From: Microglena sp. YARC
Taxonomy: Eukaryota > Chlorophyta > Chlorophyceae > Chlamydomonadales > Chlamydomonadaceae
Length of the DNA: 64,000 nt
Reading direction: 5' to 3'
Assembly (NCBI GenBank): GCA_022414725.1
Contig: CM039462.1
Location: 127,135,556 to 127,199,555 of the forward strand
Under the pieces are notes generated by a model, which worked only from the letters and a program-made list of their open reading frames with translations, had not been told where the DNA came from and searched no databases. The position numbers and the translations under genes were made by a program. Positions 19,198-28,596 of the stretch are shown piece after piece (the stretch's first letter is position 1; each line of letters starts with the position of its first letter).

Positions 19198-19842
19198 ATG
19201 AAGCGTGCATTGCTAGTCTCACCCAGCTACGCCTTGAACCTGGAGGCGCGCCTCGCGCGAGTCCTAGAGGAGGCGGCTCTGCTCCCCCGAGACCTCCGTA
19301 CGTACAGCACGACGGGTTTTGCAACGGATGTTGAGCGTTTTAAGGAGTCGCTGGGAGAAGGATTCAGCTGCAACGTTATGGGCGGCACTTCCGATGTTCC
19401 AAAACGGGACCTGAGAGCCGCCATACAGCATCTCCTGCAGCCCGGCACGGATGTCGCAGTTCTGCTATTCTGTGGCCATGGGACGTGGAGTGGTTCAACG
19501 CAACATGGTGCCCTTGTCTGTTCGTTTGGGCAGCAGATTACAGCACAGGAGATCGAGGACATCGTAGCACAGCAAGGGTTCACCGGCACGTTTGTTCGTG
19601 TGCTGAACATGTGCGAGGAAGGTTCAACGCAACACGCATATAGCAGTATTGCAGAAGCATCAATTCCCTATTCGATTGCTGACTACAATGGTGTCATTAT
19701 TGCAGCGTCCACCATGTTTGGAATGGCCCGGGGCGGAGCAGGAGGCAGCGAGTTCATGGACGCGTGGGTGGCAGTGGGACAGCTTCCGACTTATCACAAA
19801 CTGGGAACAGTGCTCAAGGAGCATTGCCCCACGTACGCGTGA
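19198..19842 (+). CDS. Caspase-like (C14, metacaspase-type) protease 1
   Basis: 214 residues with a caspase/metacaspase p20-like layout: 'KRALLVSPSY' as first strand, 'DVERFKESLGEGFSCNVMGG' as the helix/strand pair, 'KRDLRAAIQHLL', then 'VAVLLFCGHGTWSG' with the catalytic His (about H94) and 'VRVLNMCEEG' with the presumed nucleophile Cys (about C139). Canonical enzymes have an Asp before the Cys motif (D-x-C-x-S-G), absent here, so substrate preference cannot be assumed. There is no N-terminal pro-domain and no p10. It is an isolated, intact frame of good coding composition. Confidence 0.7.
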   Translation: MKRALLVSPSYALNLEARLARVLEEAALLPRDLRTYSTTGFATDVERFKESLGEGFSCNVMGGTSDVPKRDLRAAIQHLLQPGTDVAVLLFCGHGTWSGSTQHGALVCSFGQQITAQEIEDIVAQQGFTGTFVRVLNMCEEGSTQHAYSSIAEASIPYSIADYNGVIIAASTMFGMARGGAGGSEFMDAWVAVGQLPTYHKLGTVLKEHCPTYA

Positions 19843-20119
19843 CCATGCAGAACATGAACAGCAAGGACGGTGTATTTGGTCATCCTGCAAAGGAGGTGTG
19901 TGTGCATGCAATGAGCAATGACAATATATGTTTTGGCTGCGCACGTCAGTATTGTGAATGCTGCTGATTGCAGGTGCCATTGGACGCATCCATGAAGAAC
20001 AGAAGCCAGTGATGCGAGAGCAAGTGTGGTACCCGCCATTTCTCCGAGGATTCAGCAAGGAAGCGAATCATCCTCGGAGAAGCCCTGTGGAGAAGCCACT
20101 GATGCAACATCGTGCACTT

Positions 20120-20285
20120 AATGGGCGTTCCTGCCTCCCGGCCGATTTTTTTAAATTTCTAATCAGGATTTAGAGCCTCTTGAACGACTCGCTAGCTTGA
20201 GACATAAGCACCAAGGAATCACAATTCCGCTCCATACCATGTTTAGCAACCAGTCAAAATCGGCCGGGAGGCAGGAACGCCCATT
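20120..20285. mobile_element. 166-bp MITE, copy 1, TSD ACTT
   Basis: Perfect inverted ends of about 30 bp (AATGGGCGTTCCTGCCTCCC then GGCCGATTTT) flanked by ACTT on both sides (20,116-20,119 and 20,286-20,289). No coding capacity. It is nearly identical to 33,264-33,430 and shares the first 15 terminal bases with the 9.2-kb element at 45,966. Confidence 0.92.
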
Positions 20286-20316
20286 ACTTGTTGTATGTGA
20301 GCTGTTTCCGGCATGA

Positions 20317-20571
20317 TCAATCTGTAATCCACGATCTCAATCTGAGTCCCACTACAACTGTCGGGTCATATCCATATGTCGATACCCCTTCCTTTCCCAA
20401 CAGAGTGATAAAAAAATTGTCAAAGTGATATGGCAGCGGAACACAATGCTTATGCATGTACTGCAAAAAAGCAATCTTTAAAATTTTGTAATCCATGTAT
20501 GCGCCTGACTTCTTCTCACATTGCTCGAAAAAGGCAGCAATTATGTCGGTTAGTTGTTTTGTTATCTCCAT
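20317..20571 (-). CDS. Small wHTH-like protein resembling a D5 C-terminal module
   Basis: 84 residues from ATG 20,571. 'TDIIAAFFEQC', 'YKILKIAFLQYM', 'NFFITLLGKEGV' and 'VVGLRLR' follow the pattern of the winged-helix C-terminal module of viral/phage primase-helicases ('...G.RL'). That is a tentative resemblance. Standalone modules of this kind occur in giant viruses. The MITE lies 30 bp past its stop codon. Confidence 0.45.
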   Translation of the reverse strand: MEITKQLTDIIAAFFEQCEKKSGAYMDYKILKIAFLQYMHKHCVPLPYHFDNFFITLLGKEGVSTYGYDPTVVVGLRLRSWITD

Positions 20572-20717
20572 AATCTGTAATTACACACAGCCCGGCGGTC
20601 AATAATGTTACAGCTCAAAGCTTTATACAGTTGTTCAATTTGGCCTGAATTTATTTTTTCTCATTGCAGGATCGAAGCAAACGGAACGGAGGAAACATGT
20701 CGCATACTCGGTGCATT

Positions 20718-20751
20718 AGATAGATAGGATGGATAGATAGATAGATAGATA
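20718..20751. repeat. GATA microsatellite
   Basis: Tandem ATAG units directly before the start codon at 20,756. Confidence 0.95.
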
Positions 20752-20755
20752 TTGG

Positions 20756-21100
20756 ATGTGCCACTCCTCAAGCCCCATGCGGTTCAATGAGAAAATATAT
20801 ATTCAGGCCAAACTACATAGAGATTCAAACTGTAAAATTATTGATCGGTCTATGCATGTTATGGACCAAGACTGGGTCTCAAAGTTTGTCCAAGATATTA
20901 CGTCAACTTCCAACGCCATTACACTAAGTCTTCCATTTGCACATGAAGTGCTTATAATCCACTTAGAGTTAGATAATCAGCATCGGTTCCACACACACAT
21001 TGCAATTCAAACCCTGGTCGACGAAGAGCCACGTGCTTTTTTGTATGGATTCAACAGATACCCTGATGGGGAAGTGATTGGACCATTCTACAGGGACTAA
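20756..21100 (+). CDS. Hypothetical protein, 114 aa
   Basis: An ATG ORF starting just after the GATA repeat. 'HEVLIIHLELDNQHRFHTHIAIQ' suggests beta strands, and it ends '..YPDGEVIGPFYRD'. No family recognised. The first ten codons could be non-native if the next ATG ('MRFNEKIYIQAK', 20,777) is used. Confidence 0.45.
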   Translation: MCHSSSPMRFNEKIYIQAKLHRDSNCKIIDRSMHVMDQDWVSKFVQDITSTSNAITLSLPFAHEVLIIHLELDNQHRFHTHIAIQTLVDEEPRAFLYGFNRYPDGEVIGPFYRD

Positions 21101-21208
21101 GTTGTAACCATCTCATGTGAACCATGCCCGGATGATAGCATACGGATGAGGAGTACCATCCAGGTTGGCATGAATGTCTGCTTGATAACTTCTTCATAAC
21201 ATAGAATG

Positions 21209-21821
21209 TTATGAAAGGGGAATCTCGCCCCCCAGGAGTGGGGCAGTGGAATTCACGAGGAGCATCTTCACCCCAGGTTCACGATGATCTTGTTCATGGT
21301 TGTCATCGTGATGGGACAAGGATGCACCGCCATGGATGACATTGCCCCTCAGGTGAACTTCAAACATTTCAAGGGACCGTTTAAAGTTGGCTTCTGGTTG
21401 GAATGCGGTGGGGTTCAACCTTTGAATGTGCTTGATCGCATCTGTCATCGTAATGCATCTTTCCCACATCAGATAAGCAGCAACAACTGTTGCAGACCGT
21501 TGTCTTCCCAACCTACAATGCACAAGCACGACATTGTTTTGACTTAACACTCCATGCATCACCTCAACAATATATGGTAGATGGGATATGAGTTTCGTGA
21601 CCTCTTTTTTGCCTGCAGTTGTCTTCAACAGCAACCTTAATGTATGTTGTGTTTGGGTTCCTTGGTTTTATGTACGGTGTGTGGTTTGTGCAGTTCACAA
21701 CAAGCTTGAATTGCAACGTTTTACAAAGTTGGTGGTTGAGAGCTGCTTCTTGGTCTGATAGGTAAAGATTGTCGCACACCTTGAACAAGTTATCGATATG
21801 CATCTTATTGAGATCAGCCAT
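21209..21821 (-). CDS. Dual-specificity phosphatase, frame break at an A6 run
   Basis: A cysteine phosphatase. The N-terminal half from ATG 21,821 contains 'KVCDNLYLSDQEAA', the typical DSP opening. The C-terminal half, one frame over, holds the active site 'VLVHCRLGRQRSATVVAAYLM' (H-C-x2-G-x2-R-S, nucleophile Cys, P-loop Arg) and 'AIKHIQRLNPTAFQPEANF'. The frames meet at 'VAVEDNC..K' / 'KEVTKLISHL', exactly on a run of six A near 21,605-21,613. This suggests an assembly homopolymer error, polymerase slippage or a recent mutation. Otherwise it would remove phosphate from Tyr/Ser/Thr or another substrate. DSPs are common in poxviruses, giant viruses and hosts. Confidence 0.8.
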
Positions 21822-21929
21822 ATTATTGTTAATTTTCCCAACACAGGACAACAACAGGTATTTTCAGAGGTGTTCATGTGAACACGTTTAAAATAGGGAT
21901 TGGTGTGATCCTCCGGCATTCTTCAGTAT

Positions 21930-22583
21930 TTATTTTTTGTTGAAAGTGTTGTTCCCGAGATGGAGAGTCTTTTCAGAGGTCTTCGTAGGTGCCCATTTTT
22001 GTATTGTCTGTATGAAGTTATTCAATATCAGCTCGGTATGAGCGCAGATTGACTCCGGATGGAAAAGGGTTCCCCATATTCGTCGTCTCTTATGTCGGAA
22101 CGCTACAACACGTTGGTCATGGACCTCATCGAGGCAAATCGGGCGCATGCACGGAGCTAGATCAGAAATTGAGTATGCAGCATAGAAGTCAGCCTTAAAT
22201 TTCATTGGAACCCCCTCAACGAGCCCAATACGTGCCCCAATAATGTTGATGCCCCGTGTATGGTGTACGGCGGCACCTGTGTATTCGAGATGACCACCAA
22301 AGTATAAGTTGATAAACTGGGCACCAAAGCATATTCCAAGAACCGGAGCACCATGTCTGAGGGCAAAGGTGTTCATCGCCTCTCTGTCACGACCTATGTT
22401 ATGCACGTGCAATTGCGGTCCCGTGAGGATGAACCCAGAAACTTGCTTTGTCCGGCAAATCTCTACAACCTCTGAAAGAGTACGTGCGATCGCATGACCA
22501 TGCCTTTGGCGCCTAAGAAAAGATAGGAGGTACTGCCTGAAAATACGCTTGGGACCGATTGTATTGTCAATGACAACGATCAT
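21930..22583 (-). CDS. Class I glutamine amidotransferase-like protein
   Basis: Start chosen at ATG 22,583 ('MIVVIDNT'), because upstream codons overlap a duplicated intergenic repeat. 217 residues. The triad is visible: nucleophile elbow 'VLGICFGAQFINLYFGG' (C85) and 'GTLFHPES' (H175, E177). Such domains release ammonia from glutamine for a partner synthetase (GMP synthase, anthranilate/PABA synthase, CTP synthase). No synthetase domain is fused or adjacent, so the acceptor is unknown. Size fits a free TrpG/PabA/GuaA-type subunit, but the oxyanion and specificity segments do not decide between them. Confidence 0.75.
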   Translation of the reverse strand: MIVVIDNTIGPKRIFRQYLLSFLRRQRHGHAIARTLSEVVEICRTKQVSGFILTGPQLHVHNIGRDREAMNTFALRHGAPVLGICFGAQFINLYFGGHLEYTGAAVHHTRGINIIGARIGLVEGVPMKFKADFYAAYSISDLAPCMRPICLDEVHDQRVVAFRHKRRRIWGTLFHPESICAHTELILNNFIQTIQKWAPTKTSEKTLHLGNNTFNKK

Positions 22584-22717
22584 TTTACAATAGATAACAT
22601 ATAATACACGCAAACGGTGGAAAACTGTCGCATCCACACCGTCCGTAACGAACCTTATTCTCCTCTTCACCGTCCGTCCTGTAACGAACCTTATTCTCCT
22701 CTTCACAGCCAACAAGA

Positions 22718-23083
22718 CTAATTGGTGAATAGATACTTGTTCAAATGCAATTTATGTTTATTGCAAACATGAAGGAAGTGTAGTTCATTTGGATGTAGTC
22801 TGAAGATGTCAACAGATATGAGGGCTATTTCGATGTCACGTGGACATGTTTGACACATGTTACAAATTGCATGCAAGAAAGCACTTTCCTTCATTACCAA
22901 TAATCTCCCTGATTCTCCAGTTGTTCGCATGTGAGGCAGATCAATTTCTATGTCGTTGAAGTCTTCACAGATCTCATTGCTCAGACTCACAGGTATATTA
23001 CAGCAGGCTTCACGTGAAATAACTCTATCCACATCAGCAACACGTTGAGTGGATGCTTGAATGACCATTCGACATTTGTCCAT
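22718..23083 (-). CDS. Three-member paralogous family, copy C (121 aa)
   Basis: Nearly identical to copy A (14,759-15,124) across its whole length, with the same start and end motifs. The mariner-family-1 end TACAGTTGTTCTCAAGG begins at 23,112, only 29 bp upstream of the ATG. The sequence behind it (CTTTATACAATTTGGCGAGA) equals that at 15,262 beyond copy A, so both copies carry the same upstream module. Confidence 0.65.
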   Translation of the reverse strand: MDKCRMVIQASTQRVADVDRVISREACCNIPVSLSNEICEDFNDIEIDLPHMRTTGESGRLLVMKESAFLHAICNMCQTCPRDIEIALISVDIFRLHPNELHFLHVCNKHKLHLNKYLFTN

Positions 23084-23134
23084 ATCGTTGTATGTATGGA
23101 GCTGTACAGTTTACAGTTGTTCTCAAGGAAACCC

Positions 23135-23505
23135 TTTATACAATTTGGCGAGACGTCGGAGTGCCAACCTGGATGGTGCCCGTAAAGTCATCGGAGTACT
23201 CACGCAAACGGCGGAACACTGTCGACACCTACTACGTCGCACTCAATCACTCACAGGCCCCCAAAATACAAAACGAACGAACGCGAGAAGCATCATCATC
23301 GTGACACACGCCTCCTCCGCGAAAACGGCGGAACATGTGTCGAGTCACAGAGCGACTTTCGCATCAGGATATATCGACAGCCAATCTGGGATCTAAAAAA
23401 ATGTATAAAAAAAAAAGAGTTTTTAGTATCTAAATAACTGAGTATCTATAACTGAGTATCTATAACTGAGTATCTATATAACTGAGTATCTAACTAACCT
23501 ACTGA
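23135..23505. repeat. Intergenic dispersed motifs and CTGAGTAT repeats
   Basis: Holds CACGCAAACGGCGGAACACT (23,200) and AAAACGGCGGAACATGTGTC (23,322). Five short tandem copies of TATCTATAACTGAG follow at 23,430-23,490. No gene. Confidence 0.75.
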
Positions 23506-23509
23506 CTGA

Positions 23510-24340
23510 CTAAAGCTGGCTGAGGGTCAGGGAGCGAAGATCAATTGAGAGCTCGATAGCAGCGAGCTTCTTGGCAAGGTACGCCTCACGCTTGGCGGGA
23601 GTCTGGTTCATGCACGCTAGGTGCGCGCACTTGCCAGTGGTGTAGGTCCCACCATTGGGGTTGCTTAAGAGCACCTGGTTTCTACCACACGGGTTGCCGT
23701 GAATGGTGACAGCAGTGCAGCCCAGGGTGGGGGAATACCCCACGATGGTAAACTCACCGTGTTTGGATCCAACAAGAAGCTCGTTCTTTAGAACGGACCC
23801 GCGACCAACACGACCGGAGGCCAAGGAGGAGGACAGGGAGCACGTTGAGAACGAGCCAGCAGGAGAAGCAGAAGCAGAAGCAGCAGGAGCAGGAGCAGCA
23901 GCAGCAGCATAAGCAGCAGGAGCAGCAGCAGGAGCAGCAGCAGGAACAGCAGCAGGAACAGCAGCATGAGCAGCAGTAGAAGCAGCAGCAGCAGTAGAAG
24001 CAGCCGGAGCAGGAGCAGGAGCCACAGAGGGTGAACCATTGGCGCGGCGCCTTTTACCGCCACTGCTGGAAATCTCCTCCCACATGCAAACGTCCTCGGT
24101 GGGGCCGTCGTCCTCTGGGAGGGCAAGGGCACTGGCGAGGGCAAGCAAGGAGGAAGGAGCATGAGCAGCAGAAGCAGCAGACGCAGCAGCGACGGCAATA
24201 GGGAGAAGCATTGCCTGTAAAGGCTTTTTCTCCCAGGCGGGTTTCTCTTCGAGAAACTTAGCGTGCGCAATTTTCATTGCGCAGACAGGGTCTGCGAGGC
24301 ACGCAGGAACGCGGGGAAATGAAATTATCTTGTTGCACAT
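23510..24340 (-). CDS. Alanine-rich low-complexity protein, unknown
   Basis: Start taken at the first ATG, 24,340; the frame is open further upstream from a GTG. Residues about 55-190 are mostly Ala/Pro/Ser, built from GCA/AGC triplet repeats (23,870-24,010). The conserved-looking C-terminus (about 95 residues) has 'HGEFTIVGYSPTLGCTAVTI', 'GNPCGRNQVLL' and 'GKCAHLACMNQTPAKREAYL'. The spaced Cys/His residues might bind zinc. Function unknown. The triplet run makes length variation likely. Confidence 0.5.
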   Translation of the reverse strand: MCNKIISFPRVPACLADPVCAMKIAHAKFLEEKPAWEKKPLQAMLLPIAVAAASAASAAHAPSSLLALASALALPEDDGPTEDVCMWEEISSSGGKRRRANGSPSVAPAPAPAASTAAAASTAAHAAVPAAVPAAAPAAAPAAYAAAAAPAPAASASASPAGSFSTCSLSSSLASGRVGRGSVLKNELLVGSKHGEFTIVGYSPTLGCTAVTIHGNPCGRNQVLLSNPNGGTYTTGKCAHLACMNQTPAKREAYLAKKLAAIELSIDLRSLTLSQL

Positions 24341-24489
24341 TTCCTTCAATATAGGGATTGTGGGTTTGTCGGATAGCTTCGTTCGGTCCCTCACTTGGAC
24401 AACTGTCTATATACCGGAATCATTCACGAATGATGTGAAATCGGTAGACATGTTGTTTGTAGACATGTTGTTGGTAGACATGATATCAA

Positions 24490-24490
24490 G

Positions 24491-24522
<32 letters not shown>

Positions 24523-24531
24523 ATTGTTGTG
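24490..24531. repeat. TTG microsatellite
   Basis: About twelve GTT/TTG triplets, preceded by three copies of a TAGACATGTTGTT phrase (24,447-24,482). Confidence 0.95.
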
Positions 24532-24629
24532 GTTTCAAATGAAGGAAAAAGGCGTCAATTTTTTTTTAGCATGGAAAATAATATAAAAGAAGAAGAGGAG
24601 AATACATGTAAACGGAAAACAAAAACAAG

Positions 24630-24950
24630 ATGAAACATACGATAAATACAAAGACATTGACCGTATCTTTACCTATTGGGTTTCACATGGGACTCGAAGA
24701 ATGGATAGATTCGCAAACACAACACAGGGACGAGGCAATATACGCCCTGCTCGCACACGGTCTACACGCAGTGCGGACGATACCAACAACATCGAAGGAT
24801 TATGAGGGTCGTCGTTCAGGCAGATCGTCGGATACTTATGATCCAAATGACATAAGTGAGGCGGCGCACATCCAGGCGAGCGCCTACAGAGGACCACGGT
24901 ATGCAGCCTTTGATAAGGATATCGGATCGTTGAGAGTGGTGTCAAGGTAG
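24630..24950 (+). CDS. Doubtful ORF partly made of a dispersed repeat
   Basis: 106 codons from an ATG. The last third (24,848-24,912) matches 1,938-2,002 (GACATAAGTGAGGCGGC.CA), which is intergenic there. The first 60 residues may be genuine coding sequence. Low confidence. Confidence 0.2.
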   Translation: MKHTINTKTLTVSLPIGFHMGLEEWIDSQTQHRDEAIYALLAHGLHAVRTIPTTSKDYEGRRSGRSSDTYDPNDISEAAHIQASAYRGPRYAAFDKDIGSLRVVSR

Positions 24951-25060
24951 CCGCCACATATTGGGAATACGAGAAGCTCATATCACATATCGGCTACAGT
25001 CAACGGAATGAGGAAGAGATTCGCTCATTCAACTCCCAATTCTTTTGCATACAGTATAGA

Positions 25061-25894
25061 ATGACAGATTACGCTTCTCTCATCACTGCGTTAGGCACGT
25101 CCAACTTGATTTGCACTGGGGTCAAAGATGTCCATTTTGGAGATCTTCAGGCTGAGGCGAGTTCAGGTGATCTGATGGTAAAGATGCCAAATGACTCGAT
25201 TTGTCAAGAGGGCATCTACTACAATCGGCAGAACAGTAAAATGAATATGGATATCACACATATCGGTTACGTCAAGCGAGGGTGCACACAAAGCATTGCA
25301 GAAGTTGTGAAAATGGGAGGTGAATCAGTAAATAACATAACAATCAAGGTCCAGAGTGGAGGTTGTTTACTGTTGAAATCAAATCCAACAGTAATTAGCA
25401 ATGCAGTTTGTGTCGAGCTTGTCGGCGAAGATATTTTTCCACAAGCAAGATATTGGGATGGCGACATCAATATGAAGTCCAAACTACAAGGTGATGTCCA
25501 AGCATTGATTGATACATTCCCAAACATGAAATTTCTGGAGTTGCGTTTTTTCCTATACGATGTCGATTGGTGTTCTCTTCAAAACTGTAAAATGCTTCGA
25601 GGATTTTGGATAAACCATTATGAAGACATGTCCCACTCAATGCAGTTCCCCAAACACACCATCACCAATTTCCATGGGTTTGCATCACAATTTGCACAAT
25701 TTCCAAATACATGCGATGAGGTAGTCAATTACATGAAGCATGCCACAAAAAACAGTTCAGATTGGTCTTGGTCTATCGGATTTTATGATAATAGACACTG
25801 CTCAATTGACAACTCCCTCAAACATGATCAAATCTGTGTTCAAGGGCGACGGCATGAAGAACTCGATGCCATGATTCATGTCACAACCCAATGA
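25061..25894 (+). CDS. Hypothetical protein, 277 aa
   Basis: A complete ATG ORF with strong coding composition. The regularly spaced beta/leucine pattern ('FPNMKFLELRFFLYDVDW', 'NCKMLRGFWINHY') might reflect a leucine-rich-repeat-like or beta-solenoid body, but no motif is decisive. No signal peptide or membrane segment. It is convergent with the RFC1-like gene, the two stops being 17 bp apart, so their 3' ends are tightly packed. Confidence 0.6.
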   Translation: MTDYASLITALGTSNLICTGVKDVHFGDLQAEASSGDLMVKMPNDSICQEGIYYNRQNSKMNMDITHIGYVKRGCTQSIAEVVKMGGESVNNITIKVQSGGCLLLKSNPTVISNAVCVELVGEDIFPQARYWDGDINMKSKLQGDVQALIDTFPNMKFLELRFFLYDVDWCSLQNCKMLRGFWINHYEDMSHSMQFPKHTITNFHGFASQFAQFPNTCDEVVNYMKHATKNSSDWSWSIGFYDNRHCSIDNSLKHDQICVQGRRHEELDAMIHVTTQ

Positions 25895-25910
25895 AATCAG
25901 TAAGCGGCAA

Positions 25911-26771
25911 CTACTTTCGAGTCAGAGCACCTGCCCCTCTGCCCCCGGAACCCCGTCCCGCACTGCCCTTCCCCTTGACTGGAGCCTTGTCAGACTTTAA
26001 GTCCATCGTCATGCCTCTCTTGCTCAGCTTGGCACTTAGCATCTGGGCTTTGTCTGCCGCTACCATCTCGTCACCATCATCTGCGTCCTCGTGTTCATCT
26101 GCACCTGCACTAATCTTATCGAACCCGGACTCGTCCTCATCTTCATCCGCTCCGTCGTCTGCTCCGGCATCTCCATTCTTACCCTTTTTGCCCTTCAGAG
26201 GCGCGGCGAGCATTGCACCGCACTTCGCCTGCAGGCCTTGCCGGTTGAAGCTCCTGGTAAAGGCGCTCTTAATCTTTGTAGGGATATTCTTCATGGGGTC
26301 CTCTCCCCAATCGTCCTTGGTCTTGAACTTGGTCACGTCAATCACGTAGTCAAACATTTCCCGGGAGACGCAGTAGTCCTGCATCAGGGTAACACTCTGC
26401 TGGATACCACCACTCTCTCCATAAGTCACTAGTGGACGCGTCAGTAGAGTGCGCATGGCTGATAGGTACTCTAACCGCACGCGATATCTGCTAGAAGCCA
26501 TGTGGCCGCTGGAAGCCATGGTGGTGGTGAGTTCTCCTAGCAAGCGTTTTTGCTTGTTTGAGGTTGAGAAGTTGCCCAACCATGAGGTGAAGCGTGAGTA
26601 GTTGTCGCCTGGCCAGAAGGCGTCCCTCCCGCCGCGCATGTACGCCCCCGGCACAAGGCATGTAAGCGTGTTGAAGGAAGGCATAAGGCTCCAGTTCATG
26701 TAGCGCCGCACAGACGTGTTGATCACATCTCCTGCAGATATGGCCTCAGCTGACTTCGCCACTGCCCTCAT
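25911..26771 (-). CDS. RFC1: RFC1-like clamp-loader large subunit, C-terminal part
   Basis: 286 residues equal to the RFC1 C-terminal collar region: 'AEAISAGDVINTSVR', 'NWSLMPSFNTLTCLVPGAYM', 'FPGW/FTSWLGNFSTSNKQKRL'-type sequence, 'EYLSAMRTLLTRPL' and 'MFDYVIDVTKFK', then an acidic linker and a Lys/Gly-rich tail. Its ATG overlaps the TGA of the AAA+ part as ATGA (26,768-26,771). Together the two frames cover RFC1 from the AAA+ domain to the end, so either a frameshift splits one gene or two subunits are made. In RFC this subunit opens PCNA and loads it onto DNA. Confidence 0.85.
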   Translation of the reverse strand: MRAVAKSAEAISAGDVINTSVRRYMNWSLMPSFNTLTCLVPGAYMRGGRDAFWPGDNYSRFTSWLGNFSTSNKQKRLLGELTTTMASSGHMASSRYRVRLEYLSAMRTLLTRPLVTYGESGGIQQSVTLMQDYCVSREMFDYVIDVTKFKTKDDWGEDPMKNIPTKIKSAFTRSFNRQGLQAKCGAMLAAPLKGKKGKNGDAGADDGADEDEDESGFDKISAGADEHEDADDGDEMVAADKAQMLSAKLSKRGMTMDLKSDKAPVKGKGSAGRGSGGRGAGALTRK

Positions 26772-27853
26772 CCGCTGCTCATCAGTTCCTTAATGACTGG
26801 GCGGTGGTTAAGGTAGTTCTCCTGGATCAACAGGGGGACGATGTCGTCCACCATAGCTAGGTTCAGCCGATCTTGAATGCTCATGCTTGAGCTGGCAGGC
26901 TCTAGCAACTTTCTTGCACACTCGAAAGGAGACAGGTCACTGTCCTTGTCGCATGCCTGGCTGCCCTTAACGTCATCGTAGGACAGGGTGGTGCGACTAA
27001 GACGGACCATTTGCATCTGTCCTAGGATAGAGCGTAGGTCGCAATTGGCTCCCTTGGCCAGGGCCTCCATGGTGGCATCATTGACAGTCAGCCCCTCCTT
27101 GCGGCAGATCTCCATCATCCTTATCTTGACTTGATGTGGGGTGGGTGACCTGAAGTCAAGCTCCACACAGTAGTTCCGCAAGCTTTTCAACTTCTGGTTC
27201 CACTTGTCGTTACAGATGCAGATAATGGGTACCTTTGAGGACTTGATCGTCTGGATCAGGTCTTGCACACCACCACGGTCACCACCAGACATCCCATCAA
27301 CCTCATCCATTATCAGCAGCTGCTTCTTCATTTTCCCATCAGCTCCCACCAACAGAGATCGATTGGTTGCCATCTCCTTGATCATGTTGGCCGACTTCCC
27401 TCCCATGCCAGATGAGATCTTTGAATCCGACTTGTTACGGGTGTCACTGGCATTCATCTCCACAATCTCAAAGTTACACTCCTTGGCCAAGATATGAGCG
27501 GCAGAGGTTTTGCCGATTCCCGGAGGACCACTAAGCAGCACCGCCTTCTTGGACAGGTCCTTAGGATTCTTCCGGTTGCCAGGAGGGGCCTGGGGTTGCT
27601 GGCCACGCAGATTTACACCCTCCCAGTTGCTGAGCCACATCCTGAGGGTGGCAATCAGCGTGTTGTTTCCCACCAGCTCTCTAGTGTTTGTTGGCTTGTA
27701 CTTGTCCACCCACAGTTGGTAGCCGGCATTACCTGAAGGAGCCTGGACACCAAATACTACTTTGTCATGATCGTGCAGGGAATTCCATTGCTCGGAAGTC
27801 ATGCTTGACAGTTCGTACCTCAGTTGCTTCTCAAGTGCTTCGCTCAGTATCAA
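26768..27853 (-). CDS. RFC1: RFC1-like clamp-loader large subunit, AAA+ part
   Basis: About 361 codons. 'LWVDKYKPTNTRELVGNN' opens the AAA+ module. Walker A is 'LLSGPPGIGKTSAAH' (about 107-120), Walker B 'LLIMDEVDGMSGGDRGG' (about 179-195) and sensor 1 'ICICNDKWNQKLKSLRNYC'. The D-E-V-D box and 'CNDK' identify the large subunit rather than RFC2-5. The N-terminal BRCT region is missing; the open frame begins after a stop without a usable ATG until 27,802, so a 5' exon or truncation is likely. The 3' end overlaps the C-terminal frame by four bases. Confidence 0.9.
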   Translation of the reverse strand: MILSEALEKQLRYELSSMTSEQWNSLHDHDKVVFGVQAPSGNAGYQLWVDKYKPTNTRELVGNNTLIATLRMWLSNWEGVNLRGQQPQAPPGNRKNPKDLSKKAVLLSGPPGIGKTSAAHILAKECNFEIVEMNASDTRNKSDSKISSGMGGKSANMIKEMATNRSLLVGADGKMKKQLLIMDEVDGMSGGDRGGVQDLIQTIKSSKVPIICICNDKWNQKLKSLRNYCVELDFRSPTPHQVKIRMMEICRKEGLTVNDATMEALAKGANCDLRSILGQMQMVRLSRTTLSYDDVKGSQACDKDSDLSPFECARKLLEPASSSMSIQDRLNLAMVDDIVPLLIQENYLNHRPVIKELMSSG

Positions 27854-28132
27854 TATTCATTTATGCCTTATTTCGAGCGCGCTCAGTAGGTTTCCGCACA
27901 ACCCGGGTATGCATTTCTACGGCGATGGCAACATCACCCCGCCTTGAGATTATCTCCCTTGGGGTGAGACCGCCTGTGTGAAGACTTCGAATGCCGGTGA
28001 CTTGCGCATACTCATTCTCACACGTGAATTCAAGCAGAGTAGACTCCTGCTCGACAACCTACCCATACAAATACTGAACAACGCACACATGAAGTCCGCA
28101 TTTCGAAAAAATATAAAATTATACTCAGCAAT

Positions 28133-28553
28133 TTAAGCCAAAGTGGAGGGAAGCTCATTATTGAGCAAGTAGATGATGTCGAACATCTCAAGGGGAATCT
28201 CGGGAATCTCGGAACTCGACACGTTGAGTGCACCATTCAGATTCTGGGACAGTTTGTCCATCCACCTGTGATCATCATCGGTCATGCGCGCATCGCGAAA
28301 GACCTTGGCCTTGTCGGGATGCAGCCGCAGGATCATCATCTTCTGTTCATTCCTCGTCCAACAGCCAGCTAACCAGGTGTTAATGGCGTCGTTAGACAAC
28401 CAGTACTTCCACCAGGTGGTGGACATGGTCGCATGGGTAGGCCCTTTTGCGAGGAACGTTTCTAAGATCCCGGTCCTCACCAGTATCCCGGATACGTCTT
28501 CAAACGTGTGGGCCGGCTTATATATATCGGCCTCGGGATCGGACTGGGCCTCA

Positions 28554-28596
<43 letters not shown>

